From UBA5109 sp964606735 (lineage in GTDB: Bacteria; Pseudomonadota; Gammaproteobacteria; Pseudomonadales; Pseudohongiellaceae), in the NCBI GenBank assembly GCA_964606735.1, contig CAZSHI010000045.1:1-10572 (forward strand): DNA of 10,572 nucleotides. Direction: 5' to 3'. A program made the translations under genes and the position numbers. The notes beneath the pieces were generated by a model. The model saw only the letters and a list, made by a program, of their open reading frames with translations. It made no database searches and was not told the origin of the DNA. Below, piece after piece: positions 6,989-10,572 of the stretch (position 1 is its first letter; every line of letters starts with the position of its first letter).

Positions 6989-7384
6989 TTACTCAAGAAC
7001 GGACAATTCGTCCGGCAGAAAAGGTTTACCCTGGGCATTCACGGCAGTACCGGTGATTTCAGCACTCAGCAGAGGTTTTTCTTCTCCATCACGGACTATC
7101 TCCTGCAGGAAAACAAACTTGAGGCGGGACTTTCTCAGGTACCGGCTTCTGACACTAAAGCGATCCCCGCTTTTCAGTGAGCCCCGGTAATCCAGCTCGG
7201 CACGGATAACCATCAGGTTAATGCCAGCTGCCGTCAGTACAGCAAAATCAAGGCCCTTGGATTTGATAAATTCATGCCGCGCATGTTCCAGGTAATTCTG
7301 GTAGACCGCATTATTAACGACACCCTGCAGGTCACACTCATAATCCCTGACGCTTAGGCCCAGCTGGTGCTGTATTTCTTCCAC
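6989..7384 (-). CDS. Acyl-CoA thioesterase, 4-hydroxybenzoyl-CoA thioesterase (hotdog) family
   Basis: This 131-residue hotdog-fold protein resembles the YbgC/4HBT group. The signature VRDYECDLQGVVNNAVYQNY carries the likely catalytic D18, followed by GVVNNAVY and the long central helix YLEHARHEFI. Such enzymes hydrolyse acyl-CoA thioesters in the cytoplasm; the chain length preferred here cannot be read from sequence. The start is GTG at 7384 with AGGAG about 7 bases upstream; no ATG competes. Length is normal. It is not beside tol-pal genes, unlike ybgC, so I do not use that symbol. The gap to the VWA gene is 111 bases, so cotranscription is possible but not compelling. Two perfect DnaA boxes lie 80-121 bases upstream of its start. 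Confidence 0.9.
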   Translation of the reverse strand: MEEIQHQLGLSVRDYECDLQGVVNNAVYQNYLEHARHEFIKSKGLDFAVLTAAGINLMVIRAELDYRGSLKSGDRFSVRSRYLRKSRLKFVFLQEIVRDGEEKPLLSAEITGTAVNAQGKPFLPDELSVLE

Positions 7385-7463
7385 TGATTTCTCCTGATTT
7401 CAGGCCGAGCTTACTTTAAGTGCCCCTCGTCAAACAAGTTGTTGCACCGAGCCTCACGGAAAT

Positions 7464-7506
7464 TTTATCCACAGGCCCGTCAGCAGATCGGCTAGCTGTG
7501 GATAAA
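7464..7506. promoter_or_regulatory. Inverted pair of perfect DnaA boxes
   Basis: TTTATCCACAG (7464-7474) and CTGTGGATAAA (7496-7506) form a perfect 11-bp inverted repeat around 21 bases. Each arm contains the strict DnaA box TTATCCACA (7465-7473 on +, 7497-7505 on -). A one-mismatch box, TTACACACA on the minus strand, abuts at 7507-7515. Confidence 0.7.
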
Positions 7507-7631
7507 TGTGTGTAAAACTTAGTGACTTGTTATTTGTCAAGGCTGTCACAGAATTGAAATTTTCGACTTGGCGTCTTGATTGTCTAATATTTTCCTTTAA
7601 ATACAATAACTTATATTTTTGAAACGGCTTA

Positions 7632-7769
7632 ATGATGAGTTATTTGATCTTCTTAAACACCATTATTACGAAATTTCTGTATGTGCATAAAATCATTATA
7701 TTTATTCTCCTATCACTATTTTGTATATACACAATAATGAGCTGTGATTTTGTTTTAATATCAGAATAA
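7632..7769 (+). CDS. Possible 45-residue hydrophobic small protein
   Basis: ATG at 7632 (or 7635) opens a frame of 45 codons ending in TAA at 7767-7769. The peptide begins MMSYLIFLNTII and has a membrane-like core KIIIFILLSLFCIYTIM with a short polar tail. Small single-span peptides can be type I toxins or membrane regulators. However, AT-rich DNA produces Ile/Leu/Phe-rich frames by chance, and the only upstream hint of a ribosome site is GAAACGG. I rate it a candidate only. Confidence 0.18.
   Translation: MMSYLIFLNTIITKFLYVHKIIIFILLSLFCIYTIMSCDFVLISE
7682..7690 (-). promoter_or_regulatory. Perfect DnaA box
   Basis: TGTGCATAA on the plus strand is TTATGCACA on the minus strand, a full match to TTATNCACA. 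It sits in the AT-rich stretch. A one-mismatch site, ATATACACA, follows at 7725-7733. Confidence 0.5.
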
Positions 7770-7785
7770 TCCTGCCCCTAAACAG

Positions 7786-7805
7786 TAAATTGTGCATGCA
7801 ATTTA
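7786..7805. repeat. Inverted repeat with 7-bp arms
   Basis: TAAATTG (7786-7792) and CAATTTA (7799-7805) flank TGCATG. An alternative outer pairing is CCTAAA (7777-7782) with TTTAGG (7802-7807). There is no T-tract on either side, so it is not an obvious terminator. A protein-binding site is possible. Confidence 0.35.
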
Positions 7806-7848
7806 GGCTGCTATCGGCCCAAAAATTACGCGACCAGATTTTGCACGC

Positions 7849-7880
7849 AAAAAAAAAGCGGCATGAGAATGCCGCTTTTT
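7849..7880 (-). terminator. Rho-independent terminator of katG
   Basis: AAAAAGCGGCAT (7853-7864), loop GAGA (7865-7868) and ATGCCGCTTTTT (7869-7880) form a perfect 12-bp stem. Read on the minus strand it ends in a run of nine T (7857-7849). It starts 20 bases after the katG stop. The T-run in the plus direction is shorter (five), so it may also act weakly on + transcripts. Confidence 0.9.
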
Positions 7881-7900
7881 GTGCTCAGGATAATGCCTGC

Positions 7901-10117
7901 CTAGCGAAGGTCAAAACGGTCCAGCGTCATGACTTTTGTCCAAGCTTCAACGAAATCCTCAACCAGTTTCGCTTCACCGTCTGCCGTTGCATACAGTTCG
8001 GAAAGCGCCCGCAGCTCCGAGTTGGAACCAAAGATCAGGTCCACTGGTGTTGCCGTCCAGCGAACCGCTCCACTGTTACGGTCACGACCCACGTAGACGC
8101 CTGCATCATCAGACTCCGACCATGTCACCGACATATCAAGCAGATTGACGAAGAAATCATTGCTCAGCGTGCCGGGAGCATCAGTGAAAACACCATGCTG
8201 TATGCCATCTGCATTCGCATCCAGTGTACGCATGCCTCCTACCAGAGCCGTCATTTCAGGCGCTGTCAGGTTCAGCATGGCGGCCTTCTCAACCAGCATT
8301 TCAGCCGGGGAGCGTGGACCTTCGTCAAAATAGTTTCTGAACCCGTCAGCCACCGGCTCCAGATGCCCGAATGATACGACATCGGTTTGCTCCTGTGAGG
8401 CATCCGTTCGTCCCGGGACAAAGGGAACGTCCAGCTCATACCCACCTGCTTCGGCTGCACGCTCAATAGCCGCAGCACCACCGAGTACGATCAGGTCAGC
8501 CAAAGACACCTGGCGGCGGTTGTTGCGACTGTTAAAGTCATTCTGTATACCCTCGAGAACACCAAGTACTCGTGAGAGTTCATCCTGATCATTGACATCC
8601 CAGTCTGCCTGGGGAGCCAGGCGGATGCGTGCCCCATTGGCACCACCGCGCATGTCAGTCCCCCTGAACGTCGATGCCGAAGCCCAGGCAGTCCTCACCA
8701 GTTCAGCATTACTGAGGCCTGATTCCAGGATATCGCCTTTGAGAGCTCGAATATCACGATCATTGATCATGGCATAGTCAGCTTCAGGCACCGGGTCCTG
8801 CCAGGTCAGCACTTCTTCCGGAACCAGACTGCCCAGATAACGCGAACGCGGTCCCATATCACGGTGCGTCAGTTTGAACCAGGCGCGGGCGAAAGCATCC
8901 GCAAACTCATTCGGATTATCCAGCCAGCGGCTGGTGATTTCACGATAGGCCGGATCCACCTTGAGTGCCAGATCAGTGGTAAACATAATCGGCGCGTGCC
9001 TTAATGAGGGGTCGTGTGCATCCGGCACCAGATCTGCAGCGGCACCACGGGCCGGCACCCACTGGATTGCGCCCGCCGGACTTCGGCTCTGCTCCCAGTC
9101 ATAGGTATATAAATTTACCAGATAACCATGTGTCCAGGCCGCCGGATTGCTTGTCCAGGCTCCTTCAAGTCCACTGGTGATAGTGTCGCCGGCATTACCG
9201 GAACCGAAATCGTTTTTCCAGCCCAGACCCATCTGCTCAATACTGGCACCTTCCGGTTCAGCTCCGACATATTCGGCCGGGGAAGCAGCACCATGGGCCT
9301 TGCCAAAGGTATGACCTCCGGCAATCAGGGCTGCCGTTTCTTCATCATTCATTGCCATGCGACCAAATGCTTCACGAATGGCATTGGCTGCCAGCTGTGG
9401 ATCCGGGTTGCCACCAGGACCTTCAGGGTTCACGTAAATCAATCCCATCTGGGTCGCACCAAAAGGTCTGTCCAACTCACCATCGGCAGTGCGACGATCT
9501 GCTGCAAGCCATTCGCCCTCCGGTCCCCAATTGACGTCATCAGGCATCCAGGCATCTTCTCGTCCGCCAGCGAAGCCAAAGGTTTCAAAACCCATGGACT
9601 CCATAGCAACCGTACCAGCCAGTACCATCAGGTCAGCCCATGAAATACTGCGTCCATATTTCTGCTTGACCGGCCATAAGAGACGATGCGCTTTATCCAG
9701 ATTGGCGTTATCGGGCCAACTGTTCAGTGGCGCAAATCGTTGCATGCCACCATCGGCACCACCTCTGCCGTCAAAGACACGGTAAGTCCCGGCACTGTGC
9801 CAGGCCATACGGATAAAGAAAGGACCGTAATGGCCATAATCGGCAGGCCACCAATCTTGCGAAGTGGTCATCAGCTCAACAAGATCTGCCTTGACGGCAT
9901 CAAGATCCAGGCTTTCAAATGCCTCGGCATAGTCAAAATCGTCATCCATCGGGTCAGCCAGCATCTGACTCTGACGCAGGGGATCCAGATCCAAACGGTT
10001 GGGCCACCAATAGTTATTATCCGGCATGGACTGCTGTGCCATGGCCAGATTAATTGAAATCGCGGAGCTGACACCGACAGCAAGCAGCTTCCTTAACAGT
10101 TTTTTTCTTCCCATCAT
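7901..10117 (-). CDS. katG: Catalase-peroxidase KatG with an export signal
   Basis: The 738-residue heme enzyme removes hydrogen peroxide by catalase and peroxidase reactions. All key residues are present: distal R103, W106 and H107 in RMAWHSAG, the proximal heme ligand H269 in GGHTFGKAHG, and the Met-Tyr-Trp cross-link residues W106, Y228 (GLIYVNPEGP) and M254 (GRMAMND). The C-terminal duplicated domain without heme is complete (AWASASTFRGTDMRGGANGA onward). Residues 1-27 (MMGRKKLLRK..., cleavage likely after AMA) form a Sec-type signal peptide, unlike cytoplasmic KatG, so this is a periplasmic form like KatP. The first of two adjacent ATGs has GAGG about 10 bases upstream. It stands alone between a palindrome-rich upstream region and its own terminator. 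A TTGACA hexamer lies at 10209-10204, but I find no well-spaced -10. Confidence 0.97.
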   Translation of the reverse strand: MMGRKKLLRKLLAVGVSSAISINLAMAQQSMPDNNYWWPNRLDLDPLRQSQMLADPMDDDFDYAEAFESLDLDAVKADLVELMTTSQDWWPADYGHYGPFFIRMAWHSAGTYRVFDGRGGADGGMQRFAPLNSWPDNANLDKAHRLLWPVKQKYGRSISWADLMVLAGTVAMESMGFETFGFAGGREDAWMPDDVNWGPEGEWLAADRRTADGELDRPFGATQMGLIYVNPEGPGGNPDPQLAANAIREAFGRMAMNDEETAALIAGGHTFGKAHGAASPAEYVGAEPEGASIEQMGLGWKNDFGSGNAGDTITSGLEGAWTSNPAAWTHGYLVNLYTYDWEQSRSPAGAIQWVPARGAAADLVPDAHDPSLRHAPIMFTTDLALKVDPAYREITSRWLDNPNEFADAFARAWFKLTHRDMGPRSRYLGSLVPEEVLTWQDPVPEADYAMINDRDIRALKGDILESGLSNAELVRTAWASASTFRGTDMRGGANGARIRLAPQADWDVNDQDELSRVLGVLEGIQNDFNSRNNRRQVSLADLIVLGGAAAIERAAEAGGYELDVPFVPGRTDASQEQTDVVSFGHLEPVADGFRNYFDEGPRSPAEMLVEKAAMLNLTAPEMTALVGGMRTLDANADGIQHGVFTDAPGTLSNDFFVNLLDMSVTWSESDDAGVYVGRDRNSGAVRWTATPVDLIFGSNSELRALSELYATADGEAKLVEDFVEAWTKVMTLDRFDLR

Positions 10118-10139
10118 GTTGAAATTACCTCATCTGTTT

Positions 10140-10155
10140 TTTACAAGTTTGTAAA
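10140..10155. promoter_or_regulatory. 16-bp palindrome just upstream of katG, possible operator
   Basis: TTTACAAGTTTGTAAA has perfect 7-bp arms around GT. It ends 22 bases before the katG ATG, immediately upstream of its ribosome binding site. It does not match the OxyR, Fur or PerR consensus that I know. A repressor operator for katG is the simplest reading. Confidence 0.4.
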
Positions 10156-10400
10156 GACATCCCTTGTTACGTTAATTAAACATCCAGCTCTCACTTTGCT
10201 TTATGTCAACTAGAGTGCTTTGCCTTAAGACATAAAACGGATAACTGTCAGCATGGTATAGGGATATTGATTAATCTGTAAAACAGATATTAATGATACT
10301 TTTAATCGATTTATTCGATTAAATAGCTCGCGAAGAGAAACCCAGAAGGACCAGCACCTGCTTTACCCTGATAGACTCGAGTGATTCTGCTACTGAAATA
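10156..10400. other. Region upstream of katG with further inverted repeats
   Basis: No gene was found in this stretch. Two dyads are visible. ATCTGT (10274-10279) and ACAGAT (10283-10288) flank AAA, with an imperfect extension over about 10262-10300. TTTAATCGA (10301-10309) and TCGATTAAA (10315-10323) flank TTTAT. Both lie 150-210 bases upstream of the katG start, within reach of a regulator acting from a distance. Confidence 0.45.
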
Positions 10401-10433
10401 AAAAACCCCGACGCTTGCGCTATCGGGGTTTTT
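10401..10433 (-). terminator. Rho-independent terminator after tRNA-Thr
   Basis: AAAAACCCCGA (10401-10411) and TCGGGGTTTTT (10423-10433) form a perfect 11-bp stem around an 11-base loop. T-tracts on both sides make it potentially bidirectional. It begins 3 bases beyond the CCA end of the tRNA gene on the minus strand. Confidence 0.9.
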
Positions 10434-10436
10434 GTT

Positions 10437-10514
<78 letters not shown>

Positions 10515-10572
10515 GAAATCTGCTGACTTACCATGTTAAACCGTCAAGTCAGTTGCTGCTCTTTATCCTCCG

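Larger units (their letters stand above)
7385..7900. other. AT-rich intergenic region with DnaA boxes
   Basis: This 516-base gap lies downstream of katG and upstream of the thioesterase gene. The left end (7464-7515) carries DnaA boxes, 7540-7770 is strongly AT-rich, and the right end carries the katG terminator. It also holds a 10-bp palindrome TGTATATACA (7722-7731) and a possible 45-codon hydrophobic frame. No known RNA gene was recognised. Confidence 0.7.

Noticed and set aside
7640..7696. 18-codon minus-strand frame (starts MILCTYRNF) with AGGAG 10 bases upstream
   Set aside because: Too short to support without conservation data, in AT-rich DNA where such frames arise by chance. It could be re-examined together with the 45-codon frame on the other strand.
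7790..8374. Long plus-strand frame of 194 codons, and several other plus-strand frames across katG
   Set aside because: They lie antisense to a complete katG with all catalytic residues, have no ribosome binding sites and match no family. They are shadow frames.
10274..10288. OxyR or Fur site upstream of katG
   Set aside because: The dyad does not match the ATAG-N7-CTAT spacing of OxyR or the GATAATGATAATCATTATC pattern of Fur.

Overview
The window looks like chromosomal DNA of a free-living, probably marine, gammaproteobacterium. The evidence is a tRNA-Thr(UGU) with encoded CCA that closely resembles the enterobacterial gene, typical gammaproteobacterial versions of Bcp, YbfF and the YfbK-type VWA lipoprotein, and an exported DUF6152 protein paired with a secreted protein of unknown function. 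The organism call is an inference. Apart from a possible partial gene at the left edge, one HNH-endonuclease gene is on the + strand and every other gene is on the - strand. I see no insertion sequence, prophage, CRISPR array or recognisable defence island.

Layout, left to right. At 1-128 there is a possible C-terminal gene fragment (+). At 96-1626 (-) lies a two-gene unit for exported proteins: a secreted protein of unknown function, then a DUF6152 protein. At 1849-2424 (+) is a standalone HNH endonuclease whose ribosome binding site sits in a small perfect hairpin. At 2435-5012 (-) is a tight unit transcribed as ECF sigma factor, single-span putative anti-sigma protein, single-cysteine Bcp peroxidase and YbfF-like esterase, with gaps of 6, 14 and 8 bases. 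Upstream of it are a VWA/DUF3520 lipoprotein gene (5171-6877, -) and a 4HBT-fold acyl-CoA thioesterase gene (6989-7384, -). A 516-base AT-rich gap (7385-7900) holds a cluster of DnaA boxes and the katG terminator. At 7901-10117 (-) is a catalase-peroxidase KatG with a Sec-type signal peptide. A further gap of about 280 bases with several perfect palindromes leads to a terminator and the tRNA-Thr gene (10437-10514, -).

How the genes may work together: the sigma/anti-sigma pair, a thiol peroxidase in the same probable operon and an exported KatG suggest peroxide or envelope stress handling. The VWA lipoprotein is a plausible partner or target of the sigma system. Joint control is inferred, not shown. 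The least explained signals are the DnaA-box cluster at 7464-7733, the three-copy motif at 5082-5139 in front of the sigma operon, and six exact CCTGCAGG octamers.
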